A stretch of DNA of 64,000 nt from Flavobacteriales bacterium UBA6770 (lineage in GTDB: Bacteria > Bacteroidota > Bacteroidia > Flavobacteriales_G > Salibacteraceae): assembly GCA_905181875.1 (NCBI GenBank), contig CAJIZH010000006.1, positions 124,001 through 188,000 on the forward strand, in the 5' to 3' direction. Numbering within the stretch: position 1 is the stretch's first letter; every line of letters begins with the position of its first letter. Of this stretch, positions 9,814 to 18,541 are shown in pieces. The translations under genes and the position numbers were made by a program. The notes beneath the pieces are model-generated. The model saw only the letters and a program-made list of their open reading frames with translations. It had not been told where the DNA came from and did no database searches.

Positions 9814-10704
9814 CTATTTTGGATTAAATAATTTACCAAATCGTTTTGGAAGTTCATCTTCTAAATAGATGCTTTTATGGATAAACGGATGTTTAAAACT
9901 CAACGAAAAAGCATGCAAATACAAACCCTTTCCATTCAGAATTAAACCTTCATTTCCATAAACCTTATCGCCTAAAATCGGATTATGGATACTGGCCAAA
10001 TGTTTACGCAATTGATGCCTTCTGCCAGTTTTTGAGCTCAATTTTACCAAGTTAAGTTTACCGAACCTTTCTGAGGAAACAGATTCGATTAATCTGTAAT
10101 TCGAATGTGCTTTTTTACCGTCAACTTCTGAAGTGATTTCTCCTTGATCATTCATTGTACCAATAGTAACTGCATAATAGCTTTTTTCTATCTGCTTTTC
10201 TTCAAATAGACTACTTAAAGCCCGAATACAACTACTCGTTTTTCCAACCAAAAGAATACCGGTGGTTGCAAAATCTAATCGATGTGCAGGTTGCGGCTGG
10301 GTTGCATCAGGCAGTTTGCTGTGCTGAAGGTTTTGAATTAACGCATTTGCAATGGTTTTAAAGCTGTTACCGCTCACCAAAATACCTGCAGGTTTATGAA
10401 TCATTGCTAAATGATCATCTTCGAATAAAACGGTAAGTGGAAAAATGAGCTGTTTGCTCGGGCTAACCGCTGTTGGAATAGACAAGCTAATGCACTCTCC
10501 TCCATTTATTAGAGTAGCGGTTGTGGCAGTAATATCATTAACCGTAATGTACTTTTTCTTTAATGCTTTTTTTAATGCTGATTTTGTTAAAGCTGCAATG
10601 AAAATACCAACGCCATATTCCTGCAGTCGAATAGGATAGGGGATATCGGGAACGTTATGTGTTTCGGAGGTATTGATTAGAGTTTTATTATTTGCTAAAG
10701 CCAC
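9814..10704 (-). CDS. RluA-family pseudouridine synthase
   Basis: PAHRLDFATTGILLVGKT catalytic motif; TGRRHQLRKHLASIHNPILGDKVYG. Confidence 0.92.
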   Translation of the reverse strand: MALANNKTLINTSETHNVPDIPYPIRLQEYGVGIFIAALTKSALKKALKKKYITVNDITATTATLINGGECISLSIPTAVSPSKQLIFPLTVLFEDDHLAMIHKPAGILVSGNSFKTIANALIQNLQHSKLPDATQPQPAHRLDFATTGILLVGKTSSCIRALSSLFEEKQIEKSYYAVTIGTMNDQGEITSEVDGKKAHSNYRLIESVSSERFGKLNLVKLSSKTGRRHQLRKHLASIHNPILGDKVYGNEGLILNGKGLYLHAFSLSFKHPFIHKSIYLEDELPKRFGKLFNPK

Positions 10705-10754
10705 ATATTTAAATAAATCAGGAGGGATAAATAGAGGCTATTGGCAATTCGGTT

Positions 10755-12542
10755 TTATTCTTTTATCAACCTCATTGCAGCTTTCTTACCTTCCAATTCA
10801 ACCATTAATAAGTATACTCCTGCTGGTTCTTCAATTTTCAGATCCAATATTGAGCTTTCAATGAAGCTCTGCACCTGTATTGTTCTACCACTCAAATCTG
10901 TTAAAGTAACAGTAATTGCCTCGTAGTTTCCTCCCAAATCAATTGTAAAACTGCCATTAGTTGGGTTTGGGTAGACCAAAAACTGATCAGATCTGATAGG
11001 GGTTATAGAACTAGTCGTTGAAGTATCCTTTACACAAGGCGTTATCGTATCCTTTGTGCCCATAAAACAAGGAGTGATACCCTCTTGATACATAAGATTC
11101 CATGCAGTTTCATAGCCAATCTTATGAGCCATCCAACTGCGCCATTGAGCAGAATCCGTTGGCATACTATCGCCTGCTAAGGCACAATCGCTAGATAATA
11201 AAGTGTACATATAAGTGCCTATCGCCTTATTCACATCGTTACTCAAGTGCCAACTGTCACTGTGTATATCTACATCAGGGATTTCTTCTAGCATCTGAGC
11301 GATCAACGTGCGTATGGGAACATTTCTCCCATAAGGTAATTCTGACTTTCTTACCATGTTTAAGGCTACTCCTAAATCTGTTTCCACATCATTTTCGTTT
11401 ACTCGTTTGTCTAGTCCGTAGAGCATTGAAATCTTACCAGTGCTAGCATCATCCTGCAACGGATAGCCAAAAGAATAGTCGTATTTAGAAGGGTCAATAT
11501 TGTACAAATGGGTGGAACCCATACTGGATCTACCGTAGTTAAAGTGTATAGGAGGAGTTGAGCCGAATTGAAGTGTCTTTTGGTCCTCTGCAACTACCCA
11601 ATTCAATCCATCAAGAATTCCATACTCGGTACTTGTTCCTCCATGGTTGTAAATAAGAGTTTGGTCGCTAATTTCACAGCTCTTATATGGAGAAATAAAG
11701 CTTCTTTTGCCTACATAATGCACTTGACTCATCTCAGTAACTTGAGTTGCGTGAGCTATGTCTGCGATTTCGTCATCATAGGAATAATCCGATGAAGAGG
11801 CACTATTGCCATAGATATGAGAGTAAATTGCTGCTGCGGTCAAATAGGCACCATTTGGTGTTGGATGTATGATAGCATTGTCTTTTTTACCTGCTGGAAT
11901 TGCTTTCCAAGAAAGGCCTGCAGGAACAATTGGTAATGGAACTTTAGCTCCATCAGCAGTACGATAGGTGAATTCTTCGAAATGATCTATCATCGTTTCA
12001 TCCTTAGGCCACATCATTAGTAATAGTGGTTTTGCTCCGCCTTCGATAACTTTTGCTGCAATCTTATTGACTCCCAGAGCGTAATAACCAGGTATCGTAG
12101 ATACAATATAAGGATCTGCTCCTATTACTACGAGGTCCCAATCTACACCATTATTCCCTTTCAAGTTACTCATGCGATCTTCGTGCGCATCTGGCCAGTA
12201 ATAGTATTGATTAAGAGAATGACAATAGTAATCTAGGTTTGAAGTAAACTGATCAGCAATACCCGTTGTAACAGTTTTATTTTTATAAATATCTTCTGAT
12301 ACAACATTAACATTGATAGAGATAGAAGTATCCGCTGACAAGATGTTCTTTAATTCCTTTGTGATTTGCTGAGGAGAAAAGGCTTCTGCTCCATCCTTAA
12401 TAGATTTACTGGTACCAATCACCAGGATATCTAAAGTTCCATCCCCATTAATGTCGGGGTTGCAAGGGTCTTGAGCATGTAATAATGATGTACATAATAA
12501 TAAACACGTTAATGCTTTTGTAAAAGTGAGTTTTGATTTCAT
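10755..12542 (-). CDS. T9SS type A secreted protein, SGNH-hydrolase-like
   Basis: Signal peptide; DINGDGTLDILVIGTSKS; DLVVIGADPYI; HPTPNGAYLTAAAI; C-terminal VYPNPTNGSFTIDLGG...GVYLLMVELEGKKAAMRLIK. Confidence 0.78.
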   Translation of the reverse strand: MKSKLTFTKALTCLLLCTSLLHAQDPCNPDINGDGTLDILVIGTSKSIKDGAEAFSPQQITKELKNILSADTSISINVNVVSEDIYKNKTVTTGIADQFTSNLDYYCHSLNQYYYWPDAHEDRMSNLKGNNGVDWDLVVIGADPYIVSTIPGYYALGVNKIAAKVIEGGAKPLLLMMWPKDETMIDHFEEFTYRTADGAKVPLPIVPAGLSWKAIPAGKKDNAIIHPTPNGAYLTAAAIYSHIYGNSASSSDYSYDDEIADIAHATQVTEMSQVHYVGKRSFISPYKSCEISDQTLIYNHGGTSTEYGILDGLNWVVAEDQKTLQFGSTPPIHFNYGRSSMGSTHLYNIDPSKYDYSFGYPLQDDASTGKISMLYGLDKRVNENDVETDLGVALNMVRKSELPYGRNVPIRTLIAQMLEEIPDVDIHSDSWHLSNDVNKAIGTYMYTLLSSDCALAGDSMPTDSAQWRSWMAHKIGYETAWNLMYQEGITPCFMGTKDTITPCVKDTSTTSSITPIRSDQFLVYPNPTNGSFTIDLGGNYEAITVTLTDLSGRTIQVQSFIESSILDLKIEEPAGVYLLMVELEGKKAAMRLIKE

Positions 12543-12599
12543 GTGTACGCGAAATTAAGTTTTATATTCTTTATTTTAATCTGCCAATGGGCTTACTAA

Positions 12600-12933
12600 A
12601 CTGCTTTAAAAAGCAATTTAGATAGCGTTAGAGAAATCGAGATTTTAAAGGTATCTAAGTTGATCGTAGCCACTTCGTTTTCTAGATTGGACCATAATGC
12701 ACCATTTGATAACGAAGTCCAGCTGGAATCCGTCAATTGGCAGCATCTCCCGTGGCCTTGTTTTCAATGCGTTACACAGTCAGGCTCCATTTTTACCGTG
12801 TATTTGCAATAGCCTACGCAAAAGCCAAAACCATATCCATAATTAACCACCATTGAAGTACTATTAGGAATGATCGTTTCTTCTTTTTGCCGACAAGCAC
12901 AAAACTTAGCAATATGTAGGCTGATATTTTCAT
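12600..12933 (-). pseudogene. Degenerate lipoprotein gene remnant
   Basis: Minus-strand composite: MKISAYILLSF / (frameshift) CACRQKEETIIPNSTSMVVNYGYGFGFCVGYCKYTVKMEPDCVTH*KQGHGRCCQLTDSSWTSLSNGALWSNLENEVATINLDTFK. Confidence 0.6.
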
Positions 12934-12954
12934 TTTTTCGTGTTCCTATTAACT

Positions 12955-13290
12955 TTAGTAGAGCAGGTGCATTTTAGATTCATCCTTCCATTCTGCCTTA
13001 TAGTCCGAGTCTACAAAAAAGATTTTTAAATCTGCTTTGTAATCTGCGTCTACAAAAAACACCTTCTTTTTTGCTTTGTAATCTGCATCGGTAAAAAACC
13101 ATTTACCGTTGTTATCTCCAGCTTTGTAGTCGGCATTCACTTTATACACCAACAAATCCGCTTTATAATCTGCGTCTACCACAAAAACCTTAACGTCGGC
13201 TTTGTAATCCGAATCTACCGAATAGACTTTCTGTGCCATACTATTGACACTAGTTAAAACTAACACTGTAGCTATAATTAAAGTTTTCAT
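12955..13290 (-). CDS. Six-repeat YxVDxDYKAD protein, 7(1) septoil-knot-like domain, exported
   Basis: YSVDSDYKAD/VFVVDADYKAD/VYKVNADYKAG/WFFTDADYKAK/VFFVDADYKAD/IFFVDSDYKAE after signal peptide MKTLIIATVLVLTSVNSMAQ. ATG at 13290. Confidence 0.85.
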   Translation of the reverse strand: MKTLIIATVLVLTSVNSMAQKVYSVDSDYKADVKVFVVDADYKADLLVYKVNADYKAGDNNGKWFFTDADYKAKKKVFFVDADYKADLKIFFVDSDYKAEWKDESKMHLLY

Positions 13291-13462
13291 TTGTTTCAAA
13301 TTTACACAACTCCGCCAATTACTCATATTGGCACTTTGCGCCGCTAATCACTTGAAGTCGGTAAATAGCTTACTGATCATATCGAAACCTACCTAACTTT
13401 TCCTAATAAGCCTTTATGGAATGCTATAAAGAACTTTTTTAGTTGGTTTTTGTCAATTGATT

Positions 13463-13876
13463 ATGGATTACAGCTTTCCAAAATGGATGACTAAAGTTCT
13501 GCAGGCAGCTGCAGTTTATAACGTATTGTGGGGTGCTTGGGTAGTTTTGCTTCCGAATACATTTTTTCAATGGACGGGCATGGAGCCCCTAACACATCCA
13601 ACGGTATGGCAAGGTACAGGTATGATTGTGGGTGTTTACGGTTTAGGCTATTGGTGGGCGGCTTACGATCCGGTTCGGCATTGGCCAATTGTTGCAGTTG
13701 GCTTTTTGGGTAAAGTATTTGGTCCGCTAGGGTTTGTCTTTAATCATTTTGTGTTGGATGAAGTTCCATTTGAATTTTCATACACCATGGTCACTAATGA
13801 TGTAATTTGGTGGGTGCCCTTTTTCTTAATCCTTCAACATGTTTATGGAAGCACACGATTTAAACTGCGCGATTAA
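13463..13876 (+). CDS. Conserved hypothetical multi-pass membrane protein
   Basis: Several TM segments (VYNVLWGAWVVLLP, GMIVGVYGLGYWWA). Confidence 0.65.
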   Translation: MDYSFPKWMTKVLQAAAVYNVLWGAWVVLLPNTFFQWTGMEPLTHPTVWQGTGMIVGVYGLGYWWAAYDPVRHWPIVAVGFLGKVFGPLGFVFNHFVLDEVPFEFSYTMVTNDVIWWVPFFLILQHVYGSTRFKLRD

Positions 13877-13916
13877 AGAATTGCTTACTTTTCCTTGATA
13901 TAATGCACTTTATAAC

Positions 13917-14342
13917 ATGACCGTACTCGTTCTTAGACTTTTAGTAGATTTCGGTCTGGTGATACTCATATGGTTAACTCAGCTGATTATTTATCCCGCT
14001 TTTGTGCAAATGGACGCTAAGCAACTTCAAAGCTGGCATCCTACCTATAACCGTATGATCACCATTATTGTTGCGCCCCTAATGTTTGCTCAAATGGTAG
14101 CCGTAATTTGGCAAATTGTTCAAGAAGTTTCATTATTGCCTATTGCATCTTTTCTGCTAGTAATTGCAGCCTGGGTAATCACCTTTTTACAAGCGGTGCC
14201 GAAGCACCAAAATATCACCGAGGGATTAGCCGTTAGCCAATCTGCCATGCAATTAGTTAACATCAATTGGAGACGCACTGCAGTATGGAGCTTGGTTTTT
14301 TTGCTTTCGCTCTATGAAATGGTGATTTTACTAATTGCTTAA
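13917..14342 (+). CDS. Hypothetical multi-pass membrane protein
   Basis: Four hydrophobic segments; follows the previous ORF on the same strand. Confidence 0.65.
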   Translation: MTVLVLRLLVDFGLVILIWLTQLIIYPAFVQMDAKQLQSWHPTYNRMITIIVAPLMFAQMVAVIWQIVQEVSLLPIASFLLVIAAWVITFLQAVPKHQNITEGLAVSQSAMQLVNINWRRTAVWSLVFLLSLYEMVILLIA

Positions 14343-14556
14343 GAGTAACGCCGCCGAGCAGTAAATAGCTATTAGGTTGGCATTGTATCTCTTTTAGGTT
14401 TGGTAAACTAGAGCGTTTTGACAACTTGGGCAACTGATTCTCTAGCAATCTGTTTTTTCTTGCAGTAATCACTTGCTAACCAAACTTCAATGATTAGTTA
14501 TCGTTGTGCTTACACAAACCTATCTTAGAATCATCTATTAGTTGAATAAGGGCTAA

Positions 14557-15714
14557 TTAATTGTACTTAATAAGTTTAATAATTTGTCCTTCAATATACA
14601 AGTAATACATGCTTGGTGGAAATTGTGATAAGTCGATTTGCTTGTTATCTCCAGTTAGATATCCCGCCAATAAGCGCTGCCCCATAGGTGAAATAATTTC
14701 GTAATGACCATTTCCATGCATTTTTAAATTAACTACACTTTTCGTTGGATTAGGGTAAACCCGAATGACTGAAAGGTCATTATAAATAACATTTTCTTCC
14801 TTCAATAGTGGATTAACTGCACTTGTATCTTTCTTCGTTGTATCCGTTTCTAATAATTCACATTTGAAATCTTGTTCTAGCTTGGATGCAATGAGAGGGC
14901 TTACTAAAAGTGTGTCTGTTAATAGGGGACAATAACAGTCGTTTTTTTCTACATAAAGTTTCAGCCAAGAGAGCGCTACTTTTCCAACATAACCTCCACC
15001 ACCTTTGGGTGTGTTGGCAACAGAGTGATTGCCATTTGCAATTTCGAATAGTATTTTGTCAGTCGTATTTGGTGTTTGGTTATAATGAATATCTGCATGT
15101 TGCACAGGAGGAGCAGTAGGATCATTTTCTCCACTAAAAATAAGCACAGGACTTTGATGATTGAGCTGGGGATTAGGGAGCCATGGACACAATGCCACAA
15201 CACCAGCAATAGTGGTGTCAAGTACAGCGGCCCTCTGAGCGCCGCCGCCGCCCATAGACCAACCACTTACGGCCAATTGATTCAGGTTAAGTGCTCCATT
15301 AAGCGGAGATAATATTCTAAAATTTTCTTGTTTTATGGTTTCTAAGGCATCCAACAACGCTAAAGCGCGTATTTCCGGAAGATCAAAAGGAGAATTTGTG
15401 CCTATAATAATGGTAACAATTCCGTGAGAAGCATAAAATGGGCCCCATTCTTGAACACTTGAAGGAAGCGCAGTAAATCCAGGTATAATTGCAATACTAG
15501 CGAACGGCGGATTTCCACTTGTAGGGTAGTAGATAGTCGCTCCTAAATAATCAGGACCATTCCTTATTCCATCTGCCTCGGTGAGCGTGGCAACTATAAA
15601 AGCTCCAGGATTAGCAAGACTCTCTATGGTTATGCCATTACATTGGGCTTTAACAATATTGGTAAATAGGGGAGAGATAATAGCAAATAATATTAAAAGG
15701 TAATTTTTTTTCAT
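14557..15714 (-). CDS. PETase/cutinase-like polyester hydrolase (alpha/beta hydrolase) with T9SS type A sorting domain
   Basis: IIPGFTALPSSVQEWGPFYASHG, VSGWSMGGGGAQRAA, ALCPWLP, IFSGENDPTAP, NGNHSVANTP; C-terminal VYPNPTKSVVNL...YYLYIEGQIIKLIKY. Confidence 0.9.
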   Translation of the reverse strand: MKKNYLLILFAIISPLFTNIVKAQCNGITIESLANPGAFIVATLTEADGIRNGPDYLGATIYYPTSGNPPFASIAIIPGFTALPSSVQEWGPFYASHGIVTIIIGTNSPFDLPEIRALALLDALETIKQENFRILSPLNGALNLNQLAVSGWSMGGGGAQRAAVLDTTIAGVVALCPWLPNPQLNHQSPVLIFSGENDPTAPPVQHADIHYNQTPNTTDKILFEIANGNHSVANTPKGGGGYVGKVALSWLKLYVEKNDCYCPLLTDTLLVSPLIASKLEQDFKCELLETDTTKKDTSAVNPLLKEENVIYNDLSVIRVYPNPTKSVVNLKMHGNGHYEIISPMGQRLLAGYLTGDNKQIDLSQFPPSMYYLYIEGQIIKLIKYN

Positions 15715-15911
15715 TTTTTAAAAATACAAGGAACTTATGTTCATTATTATCCGAACAAATTTAAGGTTTCATTTGCTTTTTTTTTTAAAACTAGGCAACA
15801 GCATATTTAGATCTCTTTTTCAGTTACGATGTGATTCATTTTGAATTCCCATTGCTGAAGCTTAATTTTATGAGTTTACAATTCAAAATACTGAAATAGT
15901 GATTTAGATTT

Positions 15912-16040
15912 ATAACATTCCATTTAGCTTTGTTTCGATGCATACAATTGAACCTTATTAACGATGGCGAGAGCTTTATTTATCAGAAGAAGACGAACGC
16001 TTGCCTTTTTATGGAAGGGAATATTCAGAGTTTTTGTTTT
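15912..16040 (+). pseudogene. Truncated duplicate of the 5' end and upstream region of the 17972-18541 gene
   Basis: acattccatttagctttgtttcgatgcatacaattgaacctta... aligns to 17946-18074. Encodes MHTIEPY*RWRELYLSEEDERLPFYGREYSEF with TAC changed to TAA. Confidence 0.85.
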
Positions 16041-16452
16041 ATTCATTATTGCAATTAAAGCATCGATCAAACTAAGGAAAGTCAATCCGTCTATGGTTGC
16101 GCTCAGTTTCGGAATATAAGAAAAGTCATAATTTTCAGAAAGGGCTAGTGTCGGAATAAAATATGCAGGGCCTATTAACATTTAATTCCTATCGGTAAAA
16201 TCAAGATTGCTCTTGAATAATTAATTCACTCATTTATTACTGTTTTGTTTAATTGGCTACAACTAGTGGATAAGGTTACAAAAGGTGAGCAGATCCATCC
16301 AATTTGGTGGGATAAGACAACCTTTTCTCTGATTTGTGTAATTGGAGAAATATTGGTTATAGTTAGCATGCAACTAAATTAACGCAAAATAAGAGGTCAT
16401 TTTATGACTATTATTCTCAAAAGTTCGTAATTGATCAAAGAACCAAAATCAC

Positions 16453-17070
16453 CTAAAAATTATAACCGAAATGCAGTCCTGGTTCTGCGATAAAATAGTT
16501 GAGCCATCGGTTATTCAGTTTTTCAAATGTATCGGGCATTTTAGATTGAATAGGGCGGTGGGTTATCGCAATAGAAGGCTCAATAAAAAATCGGTTTTTG
16601 AATAGCTTAAACTGATACCCCAATCGGTAGGTATTGAACATTTGATAGCCGGTCGAAATCTTGTCGCCGTTGTCGTTAAAGAAGCTTTGATGCGCATTCA
16701 TAACGTGTATCGCCGTGTAAAGTCCTTTGTATAAAAAACGCTGGTAGGCCAAAGCAAATCCAAACTCTCTAATGTATCCCGGAAATTTTTCTGCGGGTGC
16801 TTCAAAGGAATCACCGTAAGGTATGCCCAGCGACCATGCGTATTTCCACGTTTTTAATTCAATCGATACTACGTCCTTTGGTGTTATCCGGTATCCGAGA
16901 TTCAGTTGCACAAAATCGGGTTTGTTTTCAGCCGCAAAATTACCCAACATAAAAAACGTACTTCCTACAAAAAACTTTTTGTAGGTAGAGTCTTGCTGAG
17001 TAGATTGACCATTCAAATTGATCCCCGAAAAGCAAAGGATGATTATAAAAAATAGCGTTTGTTTTAACAT
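16453..17070 (-). CDS. Hypothetical outer-membrane protein
   Basis: Signal peptide MLKQTLFFIIILCFSGINLNGQ; beta-rich sequence ending in GLHFGYNF. Confidence 0.65.
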   Translation of the reverse strand: MLKQTLFFIIILCFSGINLNGQSTQQDSTYKKFFVGSTFFMLGNFAAENKPDFVQLNLGYRITPKDVVSIELKTWKYAWSLGIPYGDSFEAPAEKFPGYIREFGFALAYQRFLYKGLYTAIHVMNAHQSFFNDNGDKISTGYQMFNTYRLGYQFKLFKNRFFIEPSIAITHRPIQSKMPDTFEKLNNRWLNYFIAEPGLHFGYNF

Positions 17071-17184
17071 AGTTGTTGAACCGTTTTAGTGAAAAGGCAA
17101 AACTACTGTGCTGTGTTAATTCAAATGATTCACTTAAGGTAAGAAAGTTGGCTTATTATGTTTTAAAAGCCGCTTTTCGTGCTG

Positions 17185-17757
17185 TTAACTTTTAACCAGT
17201 CGCTTTCGCAAGCGACTAAGGGACTGAGGGGTTATTCCTAAGTAACTCGCTATTTGATATTGCGGTATGCGTTGCAGCAAGTCTGGTCGTGTTTCTTGTA
17301 AGTCCAAGTAACGTTTTTCTGGCGAGGAGGTTCTGAATTTATCGAAGTCAGATTTGCTTTTTACCAATTGTTCTTCCGTCAAAACTCTGCACAGGGTTTC
17401 AAATTTTGGAAACTTTTCGAAGATCGTCATTTCCATTTCAGAATTGGCTACCATAAGAATGGAGTCCTCCATACAAGAAACAACATACTTCGAAGGTTTT
17501 TTGTCAATTTTACATTGAGGTTCAAAGGATTCCGCCTCGGTATAAAAGGCCGTTGTTTTTTCATCGCCATCAATTACATAATAGCTTCGTAAGCAGCCTT
17601 TAATTACAAAATAACCGTAATCGGTATGTGCGTCTTCTTCAAGGAGTATAGTTCCTTTTTTGTATTGTTTAAAAGTGTCTAAATCAGTAATTGCTTGCTT
17701 TTCGGTATCCGATAAGTCGATGTATTTAGCGAGGTAGTCAAAAAGTATATGCTCCAT
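17185..17757 (-). CDS. Crp/Fnr-family transcriptional regulator
   Basis: cNMP-binding-like domain (YKKGTILLEEDAHTDYGYFVIKGCLRSYY) and C-terminal HTH IASYLGITPQSLSRLRKRL. Confidence 0.88.
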   Translation of the reverse strand: MEHILFDYLAKYIDLSDTEKQAITDLDTFKQYKKGTILLEEDAHTDYGYFVIKGCLRSYYVIDGDEKTTAFYTEAESFEPQCKIDKKPSKYVVSCMEDSILMVANSEMEMTIFEKFPKFETLCRVLTEEQLVKSKSDFDKFRTSSPEKRYLDLQETRPDLLQRIPQYQIASYLGITPQSLSRLRKRLVKS

Positions 17758-17971
17758 TTTTATACGATTTCCTTAGATTTCAAAAATTGATTTCGTGTTT
17801 AGTTTGCATAGCTACTATTTTTTATGCGAATTCGAGAAGTTCTACTTTAAACAAATTGGCGCACGAAATCAGTGTTGCAATCTGCACGATTTAACGCTGT
17901 TTACAATTTAGGACCGACAAATACTAAATTGTGTAGCAAGGTTTTAAAACATTCCATTTAGCTTTGTTTCA

Positions 17972-18541
17972 ATGCACACAATTGAACCTTATTACCGTTG
18001 GCGAGAGCTTTATTTAGCAGAGGAAGATGAACGTTCACCTTTTTACGGAAAGGAGTATTCTGAGTTTTACTTTAGCGATACCATTTACGATCATGTTATT
18101 CATCCTCAATGGGATAACATAGGTTCGGAGACACTTTTTCTGAAGCTTATTTATGCCGATTATGACGAAAAATTTGCGATAATCGAACTCATGGGCGAGT
18201 GGAACGATACGCTTCATAATGACATTCAGGCTTTAAAACGAAATATAATCGATCATTTGGTCGACGAAGGAATCAACCGTTTTATACTAATTGGCGAAAA
18301 CGTGCTTAACTTTCACCCTTCAGACGACTCCTACTACGAAGAATGGTTTGAAGACATTGAAGAAGGTTGGATTGCCACCTTGAATTTTAGACAGCATGTG
18401 CTGGAAGATTTTGGTCAAGAAAATATCGACCAGTATTTTGTTACGGGTGGAAAACTGGACGATCTTGTTTGGAGAACCCGATCGCCGAATGAACTGTTTT
18501 TATTGATTGATAATTTAGTCACAAAACGATTGAGCATATGA
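17972..18541 (+). CDS. Conserved hypothetical protein
   Basis: 189 aa ORF; 4-nt ATGA overlap with the downstream ORF; a decayed partial copy lies at 15912. Confidence 0.75.
   Translation: MHTIEPYYRWRELYLAEEDERSPFYGKEYSEFYFSDTIYDHVIHPQWDNIGSETLFLKLIYADYDEKFAIIELMGEWNDTLHNDIQALKRNIIDHLVDEGINRFILIGENVLNFHPSDDSYYEEWFEDIEEGWIATLNFRQHVLEDFGQENIDQYFVTGGKLDDLVWRTRSPNELFLLIDNLVTKRLSI

Noticed and set aside
12955-13290. Possible CRISPR or DNA satellite from the repeated tttgtaatctgc-like motif
   Set aside because: The periodicity is in the protein (DYKAD units) within an open frame with signal peptide; DNA repeats diverge at synonymous positions.
14910-15312. ORFs 14910-15119, 14976-15266 and 15076-15312
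   Set aside because: Shadow frames of the strongly supported PETase-like CDS.
15924-16181. 85-aa minus-strand ORF
   Set aside because: Not called as one intact CDS: its 3' part is antisense to the decayed copy of the 17972 gene start, so it is at best a fragment fused to unrelated sequence.
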